NCBI GenBank assembly: GCA_965220665.1
Contig: CBDCQQ010000005.1
Span: forward strand, 2,418,001 to 2,482,000
Origin: JAJDZL01 sp965220665
GTDB taxonomy: Bacteria; Pseudomonadota; Gammaproteobacteria; Arenicellales; JAJDZL01
Reading direction: 5' to 3'
Length of the DNA: 64,000 nucleotides
Shown: positions 19,887-29,120 of the stretch, piece after piece
Layout: each line of letters starts with the position of its first letter
How positions within the stretch are numbered: the first letter of the stretch is position 1
Translations under genes and position numbers: made by a program
Notes under the pieces: model-generated
Database searches by the model: none
Seen by the model: the letters and a program-made list of their open reading frames with translations, nothing else
Told to the model about the DNA's origin: nothing

Positions 19887-21398
19887 TCACACATGAAAAA
19901 GAAATGATCCTTTTGAATATTGACTTGCATCCGCTAGTAGTCCTTCAATATCGAGTACGAGTTCCAATTCATCAGCCAACTCATTGAGCGCATTGTCGAC
20001 CGCGTCGCGATAAAAAAGATCGGATGCCGTACCGTTTCTAAGGCTGTCCAGCCACGCGGCTCGAAACGAATCACTCCAAAACAGTCCGTGTACATAACAG
20101 CCTGACACATTGCCATCCAAACTGACTGCGCCGTCTTCGCCGTTTTCCAATCGAATATAGCGGCGGCAGGTGTCGCGACCTGTTGTTTCTCCCATGTGAA
20201 TCTCATAACCGACTATTGGGTGCCCCCCGGGAATGCTGACCCCAGTCAAGGGACGGACAGTCTTCTCGGTTAACATTTCGGTTTCAACATCCAGCAATCC
20301 CAAGCCATCTGCCTCTTCTGGCGGTCCTTCTACACCGTGCAAGTCACGTATTTTGTGACCGAGCAGCTGATATCCGCCACAGAGGCCAATAACCGCACCT
20401 CCTGCTCTGGCATGCGCAATGATGTCGTGGTCCCATCCTTGCTCGCGCAAGAACTTAAGGTCTCCTAATGTTGATTTCGTACCAGGCAAAATGATGACAT
20501 CTGCATCGCGGGGTATCGGCATTCCTGGGGTAACAAAACCAAATTCAACATTCTGCTCCAGTCGCAAGGGATCAAAATCATCAGAATTGGCGATTCGGGA
20601 CAGCATGGGTACAGCAATTTTCACAGTTCGATGTTCCGCTGCCCGGCCATGATCCGAGATTTGATCAAGAATGACCGAATCTTCTTGCGGCAATTTGCGA
20701 GCGGCGCGTGACCACGGAATTACACCCCGACAGGGCCATGATGTTCGTTCCTCAATGTCCCGCTTTCCAGCATCAAACAATGAAACGTCACCGCGAAATT
20801 TATTGATGATGAAACTGCGAATCATTGCTGCATCGGACGCATCCAAAACCACCTTGGTACCAACCACAGATGCAATTACACCCCCACGGTCAATGTCTGC
20901 AAGCAAACAGACTGGGACACCGGCTTGCCGGGCAAACCCCATATTTGCAATATCTCCTTTACGCAGGTTGGTTTCAGATGAACTTCCCGCTCCCTCGACC
21001 AGCAGGAAGTCAAACTTTTCTGTTAATTTGCGGAAGCTCTGCATCACCGGTTTCATCAGGTGACTTCTGTTTGAAATGAAGTCTTTGGCTTGAAGATTGG
21101 AAACTACGTTACCGTGAACGATAACTTGTGCGACTTGGTCGGTTTGCGGTTTGAGGAGAACCGGATTTAAATCTACCGTTGGTTCAATTTCGGCAGCTTG
21201 AGCCTGGAGCGCTTGTGCTCGCCCGATTTCGCCACCGTCGGGACAGGCAGCCGCATTGTTCGACATATTTTGTGGTTTGAAAGGCGCGACGCTGATTCCC
21301 CGTCGTTTCATTGCTCGACATAGCCCGGCAACAACAACTGATTTGCCGACATCGGAGCCAGTTCCTTGAATCATCAGTGCCGCTTGTTTGTTTGCCAT
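19887..21398 (-). CDS. cobQ: Cobyric acid synthase
   Basis: The 503-residue protein is CobQ, which amidates adenosylcobyrinic acid a,c-diamide at four carboxylates using glutamine and ATP. The N-terminal dethiobiotin-synthetase-like domain begins MIQGTGSDVGKSVVVAGLCRAMKRRG with the P-loop and contains PFKPQNMSNNA. The C-terminal glutamine amidotransferase domain carries the nucleophile in VIGLCGGYQLLG and the catalytic histidine region CYVHGLFWSD. The length is normal. It is the only cobalamin biosynthesis gene in the window and is divergent from the B12 uptake operon, which suggests a role in late corrinoid assembly or salvage next to import. Confidence 0.95.
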   Translation of the reverse strand: MANKQAALMIQGTGSDVGKSVVVAGLCRAMKRRGISVAPFKPQNMSNNAAACPDGGEIGRAQALQAQAAEIEPTVDLNPVLLKPQTDQVAQVIVHGNVVSNLQAKDFISNRSHLMKPVMQSFRKLTEKFDFLLVEGAGSSSETNLRKGDIANMGFARQAGVPVCLLADIDRGGVIASVVGTKVVLDASDAAMIRSFIINKFRGDVSLFDAGKRDIEERTSWPCRGVIPWSRAARKLPQEDSVILDQISDHGRAAEHRTVKIAVPMLSRIANSDDFDPLRLEQNVEFGFVTPGMPIPRDADVIILPGTKSTLGDLKFLREQGWDHDIIAHARAGGAVIGLCGGYQLLGHKIRDLHGVEGPPEEADGLGLLDVETEMLTEKTVRPLTGVSIPGGHPIVGYEIHMGETTGRDTCRRYIRLENGEDGAVSLDGNVSGCYVHGLFWSDSFRAAWLDSLRNGTASDLFYRDAVDNALNELADELELVLDIEGLLADASQYSKGSFLFHV

Positions 21399-21611
21399 GT
21401 GCCGGGGAGTATCCAGGAATTGGAATTACAAAACAACTTCAAACCTAATCTAGTGCTATCTGATAACCCTCTTTAATGTAGTTCAGATTTATAGGTTTGT
21501 ATCTTTTGAACAACTCGATCAACGAACCGTACTGGAACGCAAACGGTTGACAGAAGAGGGTGCCTCACAAATCGAATCAATATACGCTATCTTCGCTATA
21601 ATGCAAATCAG

Positions 21612-21778
21612 TAATGGTTCCCTCATGGGAAGCAATATGGAACAGGGTTAGGTATATTAGATAGCCGAAGCCTTGGCTGCCCCCGCAACTGTATGCGGAG
21701 AGCGACCGTTCGCTAAAGCCACTGGGAAACTGGGAAGGCAGAACGTTAGCAGAGACTCGCAAGCCAGGAAACCTGCCA
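21612..21778 (+). ncRNA. Cobalamin riboswitch
   Basis: The leader of the btuB operon matches the B12-box class. It has GGAACAGGGTT, then GGCTGCCCCCGCAACTGT (the B12 box region), GCCACTG, TGGGAAGGC and the closing AAGCCAGGAAACCTGCC, in the expected order and spacing. Binding of adenosyl- or methylcobalamin should turn off the downstream uptake genes. A C-rich/G-rich stretch at 21793-21822 can pair with itself and may be part of the expression platform. The ribosome site of btuB lies about 230 bases further downstream, so control by transcription termination is possible, but I cannot settle the mechanism. Confidence 0.93.
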
Positions 21779-22023
21779 TTACCAGCGTTACCTCACCACC
21801 GAACGGGGTGTTCTGGTGGGACGGATACCCCGTTATCGGTGGCGCGCTAATTTGTGTAACCACAAAGAGCACCACAGCGTGATGGGGTTTTCTTCTACAA
21901 ACACCGAAAAAAATATTGTCAGCTTCCTGAACATACAGGTTAGCTGTTTCCGGTCCTGTCGCCTAAAGCAAGCTGTGCTGTGCTTGTGTGAAAAATTCAT
22001 TTCATTCACGAAGAGGCGTTGCA

Positions 22024-23997
22024 ATGCTAAATTTTTACAGGTCGATCCCCAAGTCAATTACTAAAAGAACACTAATCTTGTTAACTGTGTTTGGTTTTGC
22101 CATAAATTCGGTCAGTACGCTAGCCCAGGACGAAACCGAATCAACTGATAACGCACAGGAAACATCACCAGCTTCGTCTTCGAAAACCAGTACACCAGAA
22201 CTGATTGTTTCCGCCAGTAGGGTGCCGGTTCCGGCGAAACACATCGGTAGTAGCGTATACGTCTTGACTGCTGAAGAAATCGAAAAGCGTAAAACTGACT
22301 ACGTACACGAATTGCTTCGTGAAATTCCGAGTGTCGCCGTCAGTCAGACCGGCGCACATGGTGGTAACGCACAAATTCGCATACGCGGAGCGGAGGCAAA
22401 CCATACACTAGTGATCATAGATGGACTGGAGATGGGCAATCCGTTCAGCGGCGATGAGTTTCAACTTCAACACCTTCCCTCTGCTTCCTTCAAATCCATA
22501 GAAGTATTGCGTGGACCGCAAAGTTCAATCCACGGCAGTGAGTCGATCGGAGGCGTCATTAACTTCACGACAGCAATTCCTGAACAAGGCACCGAATCGT
22601 CGGTCAGCGCTGAACTAGGAACACTTAGATCGAGGAAAGTCAGTGCGTACATTGGTACTGCGAACGACGATTACTTCGCAACAATATCCGCGAGTCACAA
22701 CGAAACCGAGGGAGTTAGCTCCAGAACTCACAACGAAGAACTTGATGGATACAAAAATCAGTTCCTTCACCTCAAAACCGGTTTTCAAGCCGGAGAAAAC
22801 ATCGACTTGTCTGCGACTCTCATTGGCATCAAGTCTGCTGGTGAATATGACAGTTTCGATTCCAACGATTATCTTGGCAAAGACAAGAAAATTCTGTTCG
22901 GTACGACACTTACAATCAATCAAGAGGATGACGCGGTTTTTCACAAATTTTCATTGTCCAAGTCCCAACATGATCGAAAAGATTTCAGGGCTGGCAGTCA
23001 GACTTCTTTCAGTCGTGGAGAACAGGCAAAATTTGTTTATCAAAGCACACTAAATTACGAAACAGAAAGAGCGATTCATTCGACAACATTTGCTGCAGAA
23101 CAAGAAAACAAAAAGGTTAGATCCGCATCACTGAGCCATCCCGCCGGTGGCACTCTCAAATTGCGAAGCTATATTCTAGAACAGCGCCTGAATCTTGATG
23201 AAACAAAGTTTCTATCTGCCAGTGCTCGTTATGACGATGACCGAAGCAATCAATTCGGCAGCAAAAGCACATATCGATTATCGGGAGCATGGATTCTTGA
23301 CGATCGCATTCGAATCCACAGCAGTTATGGTACCGGAGTAAAAAATCCGACAGTACAGGATATTTTCGGATGGACTGATAGTTGGCTACCCAATCCAGCC
23401 ATCGAACCGGAAAAAGGCAAAGGCTGGGATTTGGGAGTCGAAACTCAATTGGGCGATGGAAGTATCACTGTTGACGCGACATTTTTCTATAACAAAATTG
23501 AAAACTTGATAAATATCTATGCATGCGTCGAGAACTGTGATGATAACGACTTTAACACGAACATCTATCGTTCGCAAAACGTTCCAGGCGAATCCAGAAT
23601 ACGAGGTCTGGAGTTGTCGGCGCGTGGTGAGTTAGGAGCAGGGTATGAAGTTTCTGCACACTGGACACACAGCGATGGCATCGATGCAAACAAAAGAAAT
23701 CTAGTCAGACGTCCGACACGAACCGCAAGTTTGAACGTGAACAAAAACCTGTCGCTGTTCGGCAGGCCAGCCAACGTGAATCTCAACATTCAGCACACAG
23801 GTTTGCAGTTTGACTGGGATTATTCCAGGTTGCCAGGTTTCACAATAGCTAATCTCGCCGCTTCCGTCGAGATTTCACCCAACAGCCAGATTACCGCAAG
23901 AATCAAGAACCTGTTCAACAAGACTGATTACGCGGAGGTGGGAGGCTATGGCGTGGCAAAACGATCGTTTCACGTCGGAATCAAGCATTCATTTTGA
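22024..23997 (+). CDS. btuB: TonB-dependent vitamin B12 outer-membrane receptor
   Basis: A 657-residue outer-membrane receptor. A signal peptide (ending near STLAQ) is followed by a TonB-box-like ELIVSASR, the plug domain with VLTAEEIEKRKTDYVHELLREIPS, IRIRGAEANHTLVIIDG and VLRGPQSSIHGSESIGGVINFTT, and a 22-strand barrel ending in HVGIKHSF. Cobalamin specificity is inferred from the riboswitch in its leader and the BtuFCD-like genes behind it. The ATG at 22024 has an AGAGG about eight bases upstream, better than the earlier in-frame start at 21988. Confidence 0.92.
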   Translation: MLNFYRSIPKSITKRTLILLTVFGFAINSVSTLAQDETESTDNAQETSPASSSKTSTPELIVSASRVPVPAKHIGSSVYVLTAEEIEKRKTDYVHELLREIPSVAVSQTGAHGGNAQIRIRGAEANHTLVIIDGLEMGNPFSGDEFQLQHLPSASFKSIEVLRGPQSSIHGSESIGGVINFTTAIPEQGTESSVSAELGTLRSRKVSAYIGTANDDYFATISASHNETEGVSSRTHNEELDGYKNQFLHLKTGFQAGENIDLSATLIGIKSAGEYDSFDSNDYLGKDKKILFGTTLTINQEDDAVFHKFSLSKSQHDRKDFRAGSQTSFSRGEQAKFVYQSTLNYETERAIHSTTFAAEQENKKVRSASLSHPAGGTLKLRSYILEQRLNLDETKFLSASARYDDDRSNQFGSKSTYRLSGAWILDDRIRIHSSYGTGVKNPTVQDIFGWTDSWLPNPAIEPEKGKGWDLGVETQLGDGSITVDATFFYNKIENLINIYACVENCDDNDFNTNIYRSQNVPGESRIRGLELSARGELGAGYEVSAHWTHSDGIDANKRNLVRRPTRTASLNVNKNLSLFGRPANVNLNIQHTGLQFDWDYSRLPGFTIANLAASVEISPNSQITARIKNLFNKTDYAEVGGYGVAKRSFHVGIKHSF

Positions 23998-24046
23998 ACC
24001 TCACAATGAGCGATTGTCTGACGTTAAACGAGTCCAAGAGTAGCAG

Positions 24047-24913
24047 ATGCTGATTAACATAAAAACTCCGCTTAGAGTGACAGGCTTGGCAATTTTCTCG
24101 ATCGCGTGCATGTTAAGCACCTTGGGATACGCCGATCAAAGGCCTGAACGCATTGCATCGACGCACTTGTGTACTGACCAATTGTTGCTGTTGCTCGCAC
24201 AACCGCAACGAATCGTTTCTCTCAGTCACTTCGCAAGCAATCAGGATATGTCGATGATGGCACAAGTTGCGGAATCGTATCCGGTCAACCATGGATTGGC
24301 GGAAGAGTTGATTCTGTATGAACCGGATTTGATTCTGACAAGTCAGTTTGGCAGTCCAGGCATTCTGTTGCTCAGGAGTCTTGGATATCAGGTGTTGAGC
24401 ATACCCGTTGCACAGACAATTGAAGATATCCGCACAAACATCAAAACAATCGCAGAAGCAATTGGTGAGCAAGCCCGTGGCGTGGCACTGATTGAAGAGT
24501 TTGATTCGGAAATTGATGCACTAAGAGTCTCCGACCAGGAAACCCGTCCAACAATTGTTGTTTATGATGCAAATGGATTTACTACGGGTACACAAACGCT
24601 ACGGTCTGAAGTTCTCGAGCTAGCTGGATTTTCCAACCTCGCAACACAACTGGGTTTATCCGACAACCGCTATCTGCCACTCGAATTGCTGGTCATGCAC
24701 TCCCCCTTGGAGGCACTGATGATAAACTTAAATTCTGAATTCGATGCGCTCGCCTACGAGCTTCCAAATCACCCGGCTCTTCGCACTGCGTTCACAAGTG
24801 TCCCCACAGTGAACAATCCAGGAAAAATTTGGATTTGTGGTACACCTTTTGTTACGCAGGCACTTCGCCAGCTGACCGAATTCCGACAAACGTTAGTGGG
24901 TTCTAACCAATGA
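24047..24913 (+). CDS. btuF: Periplasmic B12-binding protein (BtuF-like)
   Basis: The 288-residue ABC transporter substrate-binding protein has a signal peptide (residues about 12-30) and a class III periplasmic-binding fold: RPERIASTHLCTDQLLLLLAQPQRIVSLS, YEPDLILTSQFGSPG and a C-terminal domain after the long helix. It delivers corrinoids from BtuB to the inner-membrane transporter. Its last codons overlap the permease start by four bases (24910-24913). The B12 assignment rests on operon context rather than unique residues; iron-siderophore binding proteins share the fold. Confidence 0.85.
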   Translation: MLINIKTPLRVTGLAIFSIACMLSTLGYADQRPERIASTHLCTDQLLLLLAQPQRIVSLSHFASNQDMSMMAQVAESYPVNHGLAEELILYEPDLILTSQFGSPGILLLRSLGYQVLSIPVAQTIEDIRTNIKTIAEAIGEQARGVALIEEFDSEIDALRVSDQETRPTIVVYDANGFTTGTQTLRSEVLELAGFSNLATQLGLSDNRYLPLELLVMHSPLEALMINLNSEFDALAYELPNHPALRTAFTSVPTVNNPGKIWICGTPFVTQALRQLTEFRQTLVGSNQ

Positions 24914-25926
24914 ACTCGAGCCGCGGCTTTCCAACTCTACGGTATCGCTCGCTGATGTTAGTGTTGACTGCATTGACGATATTTGCGTTTCTTTGTTCTC
25001 TGTCAGTTGGGCCAGCTGGAATCAGAGCTACTGAGATACTCTATGCGTTGATGTCTGTCGAACCTGGTACCGCGGCAATCATCGTGCAAGAAATTCGGCT
25101 GCCACGCGCTTTGTTGGGGTTACTCATCGGTGCGACTCTTGGTATTTGCGGGGCTGCAATGCAGGGCTATGTACGCAACCCTCTAGCTGAGCCTGGCTTG
25201 ATTGGTGTATCTGCCTCAGCAGCACTCGGAGCGGTGCTCACAATTTACTTTGGCGTAGCAGCACTGTATGTGTGGGCATTGCCACTCGGTGGAATGATGG
25301 GCGCCAGTATCGGAGTTGCAATTATGATGGTGATCGCTGGACGGGAAAGTTCAGCGTTGACTTTGATACTCGCCGGTGTGGCAGTTTCGACCATGGCCGG
25401 TGCTTTAACTTCGTTAGCGCTCAACTTAGCTCCTAATCCATTTTCTTCACTTGAAATAGTATTTTGGCTACTCGGATCGCTGGCAAATCGAAGTTTTGAG
25501 CATGTCTGGTTGGCCGCCCCATTCATGCTGGCAGGTATAGTTCTGATTCTTACACTCGGTCGGGCATTGGATGCTTTGTCGTTGGGGGAAGACACCGCGC
25601 AGACACTTGGAATCAATTTACGGTCCATAAGATTGAAAATTATTTTCGGTGTAACCGCTTCAGTCGGTGCAGCCACCGCAGTAGCTGGGGCCATCGGCTT
25701 TGTCGGGTTAGTTGTTCCCCATCTGATAAGACCATTCGTCGGACACCGTCCCGGTCACCTGCTCCCCGCAAGTGCTCTAGGAGGCGCTAGTCTTTTATTA
25801 TTTTCGGATGTTGCAGTCCGCGTAATTTCTTTGGGTGTCGAGCTCAAACTCGGTGTGTTTACTGCCCTCGTCGGAACACCCATATTTCTATGGCTGGTAC
25901 TGCGCATGAGGCATCAATACATATGA
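24910..25926 (+). CDS. btuC: B12 ABC transporter permease (BtuC/FecCD family)
   Basis: A 338-residue FecCD-type permease with about ten membrane helices. Conserved stretches are RLPRALLGLLIGATLGICGAAMQGYVRNPLAEPGLIGVSASAALGAV, which contains the family GA-x-Q and NPLA-x-P motifs, and VAGAIGFVGLVVPHLIRPFVG, which forms the coupling region to the ATPase. It overlaps both neighbours by four bases, consistent with a translationally coupled operon. Substrate is assigned from the riboswitch-controlled context. Confidence 0.88.
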   Translation: MNSSRGFPTLRYRSLMLVLTALTIFAFLCSLSVGPAGIRATEILYALMSVEPGTAAIIVQEIRLPRALLGLLIGATLGICGAAMQGYVRNPLAEPGLIGVSASAALGAVLTIYFGVAALYVWALPLGGMMGASIGVAIMMVIAGRESSALTLILAGVAVSTMAGALTSLALNLAPNPFSSLEIVFWLLGSLANRSFEHVWLAAPFMLAGIVLILTLGRALDALSLGEDTAQTLGINLRSIRLKIIFGVTASVGAATAVAGAIGFVGLVVPHLIRPFVGHRPGHLLPASALGGASLLLFSDVAVRVISLGVELKLGVFTALVGTPIFLWLVLRMRHQYI

Positions 25927-26705
25927 GTTCACTTATTGCCAACAAGATAAGTGTTTCCAGACGAGGGAGCAAGATTCTGTCAGATACGTCATTCAGGATT
26001 GACACGGGTGAACTTGTCGGGCTAATTGGCCCAAATGGTGCTGGCAAAACGACCCTGCTTAGGGCATTGACAGGAATTCAGCAGATTGAACATGGATCCA
26101 TCGAACTCAATGGAGAGAACGTAAATCAAATCGACCGCATTGAAGTTGCGAGAAATGTCGCATACCTGGAACAGAGTAGTAAAAGTCATTGGCCACTTGC
26201 AGTGGAAAATCTCGTCATGCTCGGCCGTATTCCACATCTGGAGCAATGGCAACGACCGTCAGAATCAGATTGGGAGATTGTGTGGCAAACAATGGAAGCC
26301 TGCGATGTGTTTCAGTTTGCGAATCGACCAATTACGACCCTTTCGGGGGGAGAGCAAGCGCGCGCAATGATGGCGCGGGCTTTAGCAACTGAACCAAGAA
26401 TCCTGCTGGCGGATGAACCTATTGCAGGACTAGATCCAGCGCACCAACTCGATATGATGGACAAATTGCAGGATTTGGTTGCGCAAGGCGCGGGGGCTGT
26501 AGTGGTCATGCACGACTTGAGTATCGCTGCTCGCTATTGCAGTCGGCTGTCTTTGCTCTTCGAGGGTCAGAATTTTTCTGAAGGCGCGCCTGATGATGTG
26601 TTATCTGCCGATGTTCTGCAACACTGTTATGGAATTGAAGCGCACTTTGGAAAAATGGACGATGATCTACTGGTAATTCCCAAAAGAAGGATACCAAACC
26701 CATGA
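25923..26705 (+). CDS. btuD: B12 ABC transporter ATP-binding protein
   Basis: A 260-residue ABC ATPase. Walker A is GPNGAGKTTLLRALTG, the signature is TLSGGEQARAMMARALA, and Walker B is RILLADEPIAGLDPAHQ, followed by the switch histidine in VVMHDLS. The start is the ATG at 25923, which overlaps the permease stop (ATGA); earlier in-frame codons lie inside the permease. It powers corrinoid import with the BtuC-like permease. Confidence 0.9.
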   Translation: MSSLIANKISVSRRGSKILSDTSFRIDTGELVGLIGPNGAGKTTLLRALTGIQQIEHGSIELNGENVNQIDRIEVARNVAYLEQSSKSHWPLAVENLVMLGRIPHLEQWQRPSESDWEIVWQTMEACDVFQFANRPITTLSGGEQARAMMARALATEPRILLADEPIAGLDPAHQLDMMDKLQDLVAQGAGAVVVMHDLSIAARYCSRLSLLFEGQNFSEGAPDDVLSADVLQHCYGIEAHFGKMDDDLLVIPKRRIPNP

Positions 26706-28258
26706 AGAACCGAACGATGAGGTTGGTTTCATGTGCGATTCTTTCTCTAATCGTACACACAGGGCTTGCTGCAACTTTCCTTTATGCGGTTAAGCCAAAA
26801 CCAGTAAAACTGGAAATCTCCAATCCGATTCATGTTTCGTTAGTTGACGACTATTCGAGTGCAACCGGATCAAAAAATGACGATTCTATCAGTTCGGGGT
26901 TATTGGATAACTCTACTGACGAGGTCACTAACGAAACAGATTTCACTCAAGAGGGCAATTTTGACCTGAACAATGTTGAAATTCAAATGGTTGCAGCGAT
27001 TGACCCGGAAGACAAAATTACCACCCCAGAGCCAAAATCCGCAATCATCGAAGATTTGGAAGACTTTCAGGATTGGGATTCAAATGGAGAGTCTCTGTTC
27101 GATGCTAATCTAGGAACGAATTCTGAAACAGAGGATGGGTTGGCCAAAAATAAATCGGAATTGATTGATTCAACATTTGAGGAGAGGTTATCTGACGGAA
27201 AAATCCGGGAAACGGAACATGCTGTTCCTGCCAGATTCGATGACCGTTCTAACGAAAGTGAAAATGAAATTCTTAAATCTTCCAATAACACCAATCCGCC
27301 TGTGTCGATCAAACCCAGAATCAACGTTCAGACAGCGGGCATCTATTCTCACCTCAAACAAGAAATTACGATGAGGGATGCGAGTGTCAATGAGAAGTCA
27401 TTGGCCGGTTCAGACTCCATTGAACCAGAGTTTTTGTCGCACTTAGTCGGTGAGTATCAAGTAACCACAATTGGTGACGAGCATGCTGAAGACACTGACA
27501 ATGCCAATGAAGCCGACTACAATCCGGTTTCCCCGGACTTCGATAGCGAGTTTATACGTCTGGCATGGTTAGACTTCGAAATAAACTCACACACGGAATT
27601 AGACAACATTCCTGATGCCGAGAATACTACAGTTGATCAACCACTAAATCTAGAAGTGTTCCGAAGCATCGGCAAATTTGAAGAGAGTTTGACAGCTGAA
27701 ATCAAGAACTCAATTCCGGATAAAGTACTGCAGGCAGAAAAATCTCAACGCCTTTCCCAACTCGCTTCAAAGACAGATAACAGTGAGAGATCAGATACCG
27801 ATCAATTGATTGAAAATTCTGTTGCGTTGTCGACGACGCAGAAATCGACTGAACAATCAAATCAACAGCAACCCTCACATAACGATTTCGAACCCAACAG
27901 AGAACCTTCGACTAATTCGCCTCCGCCAGTTCATTCACAAATGGTGGCATCTATTGGGAGTGCGTCTGCTAATTCAAGTCCCAAATATGGAGTAAAAGGC
28001 CTCCCAAATCCGGCACCGCGTTATCCCTACCTGTCCCGAGCAAATGGAGAGGAGGGAAAGGTAATACTTCAGGTTGTGGTTGATAGATACGGTTTAGCCT
28101 CTGAAATTACGATTGTTCAATCCAGCGGTTACAGAAGACTGGACAAAGCAGCTAGAAAAGCAGTGAAAAAGTGGAAATTTCATCCGGCGCTGAAAGGTGG
28201 AATTGAAGTACAAGGAGTGGTTCAGGTACCAATCTCTTTTGTCCTTAGAAATTCTTAG
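26702..28258 (+). CDS. TonB-like energy transducer with long acidic linker
   Basis: The 518-residue protein has one N-terminal membrane helix (about residues 7-28) and a C-terminal TonB domain (about 425-518) with PAPRYPYLSRANGEEGKVILQVVVD, SSGYRRLDKAARKAVKKWKF and VPISFVLRNS. TonB normally is about 240 residues with a proline-rich Glu-Pro/Lys-Pro spacer. Here the roughly 390-residue middle is rich in Asp, Glu, Asn and Ser and poor in proline. It is the last gene of the B12 uptake operon, overlapping btuD by four bases, so it likely energises BtuB specifically. ExbB and ExbD are not in the window. Confidence 0.85.
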   Translation: MKNRTMRLVSCAILSLIVHTGLAATFLYAVKPKPVKLEISNPIHVSLVDDYSSATGSKNDDSISSGLLDNSTDEVTNETDFTQEGNFDLNNVEIQMVAAIDPEDKITTPEPKSAIIEDLEDFQDWDSNGESLFDANLGTNSETEDGLAKNKSELIDSTFEERLSDGKIRETEHAVPARFDDRSNESENEILKSSNNTNPPVSIKPRINVQTAGIYSHLKQEITMRDASVNEKSLAGSDSIEPEFLSHLVGEYQVTTIGDEHAEDTDNANEADYNPVSPDFDSEFIRLAWLDFEINSHTELDNIPDAENTTVDQPLNLEVFRSIGKFEESLTAEIKNSIPDKVLQAEKSQRLSQLASKTDNSERSDTDQLIENSVALSTTQKSTEQSNQQQPSHNDFEPNREPSTNSPPPVHSQMVASIGSASANSSPKYGVKGLPNPAPRYPYLSRANGEEGKVILQVVVDRYGLASEITIVQSSGYRRLDKAARKAVKKWKFHPALKGGIEVQGVVQVPISFVLRNS

Positions 28259-28553
28259 TGGCTTGCAACTCACCTGCTGAATTATCGCTTGAAAAACAGG
28301 CGAATAGACCAAATCACAATTATTGTGTTACAACCGAAGTGGTTTACCTGTCTTCAACCTGGTAAATTCTCGCTGAACCTTCCTTTGGGATTGAGCATTT
28401 ACCTGATTTGTTCATTCCTTCACCAACTCGGTATAGGTGCAGCCGTTTGAGATCGTGATTGTCGATGACGGTGAGGTCATGGCTAGTCATCCACTCGCCT
28501 TCAGTCGGCGAAATAGGGATGAGTAGATTGGATATACTAGCGCGTTTGCAAGT
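28259..28553. other. Intergenic leader before tRNA
   Basis: About 295 bp between tonB and the tRNA. A TATACT at 28533-28538 could be the -10 element of the tRNA promoter; no good -35 is evident. I see no gene. Confidence 0.4.
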
Positions 28554-28629
28554 GGGGCGGTAGCTCAGTTGGGAGAGCGTAGCGTTCGCAACGCTAAGGT
28601 CGGGAGTTCAATCCTCCTCCGCTCCACCA
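28554..28629 (+). tRNA. tRNA-Ala (anticodon CGC)
   Basis: A complete 76-nt cloverleaf with encoded CCA. The acceptor stem GGGGCGG pairs with CCGCTCC and contains the G3:U70 wobble that identifies alanine tRNAs. The D arm is GCTC/GAGC, the anticodon stem TAGCG/CGCTA encloses the loop TTCGCAA (anticodon CGC, reading GCG), and the T arm has TTCAATC. CGC is a rarer alanine isoacceptor in bacteria than TGC or GGC. Confidence 0.95.
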
Positions 28630-28674
28630 GACAGTCAGATTTCTGCTGCGAAATTCAGGTTCAAAACTCACAAA

Positions 28675-29097
28675 ATGACAAATTCCGAAGAGCAATTTGG
28701 CGAGGTTAACGCAGGCCTGACACTTAGACGGGAGATCACGGTAGGTGAAGACCGCGTGATCACGTTTATGGGCAAAGACCTACAGGTCTATGAGACACCG
28801 TCAATGATTGCAGATATTGAGTATGCCTGCCGCGATCTGCTATTTGAAAATCTACCGAAAGGCTGGGATTCAGTGGGTATCCTGGTGGATATTAAACATC
28901 TGGCCGCCACACCTCAGGACGAAGTGGTGACAGTTGACGTGAGAATTGAGGAAATTCAGAACCGTAGAGTTCGCTTTATCTGTAAAGTGAGCGATTCAGA
29001 GGAACTGGTTGGCGAAGGCATCCACGACCGCTACATTATTAGTATCGATCGACACCGAAAGCGGGTTCTAGAGAAGCGCTCTCTGATGCGTACTTAA
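28675..29097 (+). CDS. FlK-like hot-dog thioesterase
   Basis: A 140-residue single-domain protein resembling the fluoroacetyl-CoA thioesterase (FlK) family. The pattern YETPSMIADIEYACRDLLFENLPKGWDSVGILVDIKHLAATP matches the conserved catalytic region, where the Thr/Ser, Glu and His of the family triad are expected; here T41-S, E and KHLAATP are visible. FlK relatives hydrolyse small acyl-CoAs or bind acyl groups; fluoroacetate itself is not implied. It follows the tRNA by 45 bp and has no obvious operon partner. Confidence 0.75.
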   Translation: MTNSEEQFGEVNAGLTLRREITVGEDRVITFMGKDLQVYETPSMIADIEYACRDLLFENLPKGWDSVGILVDIKHLAATPQDEVVTVDVRIEEIQNRRVRFICKVSDSEELVGEGIHDRYIISIDRHRKRVLEKRSLMRT

Positions 29098-29120
29098 GGT
29101 GGGTAAATACTAAAGATTTT

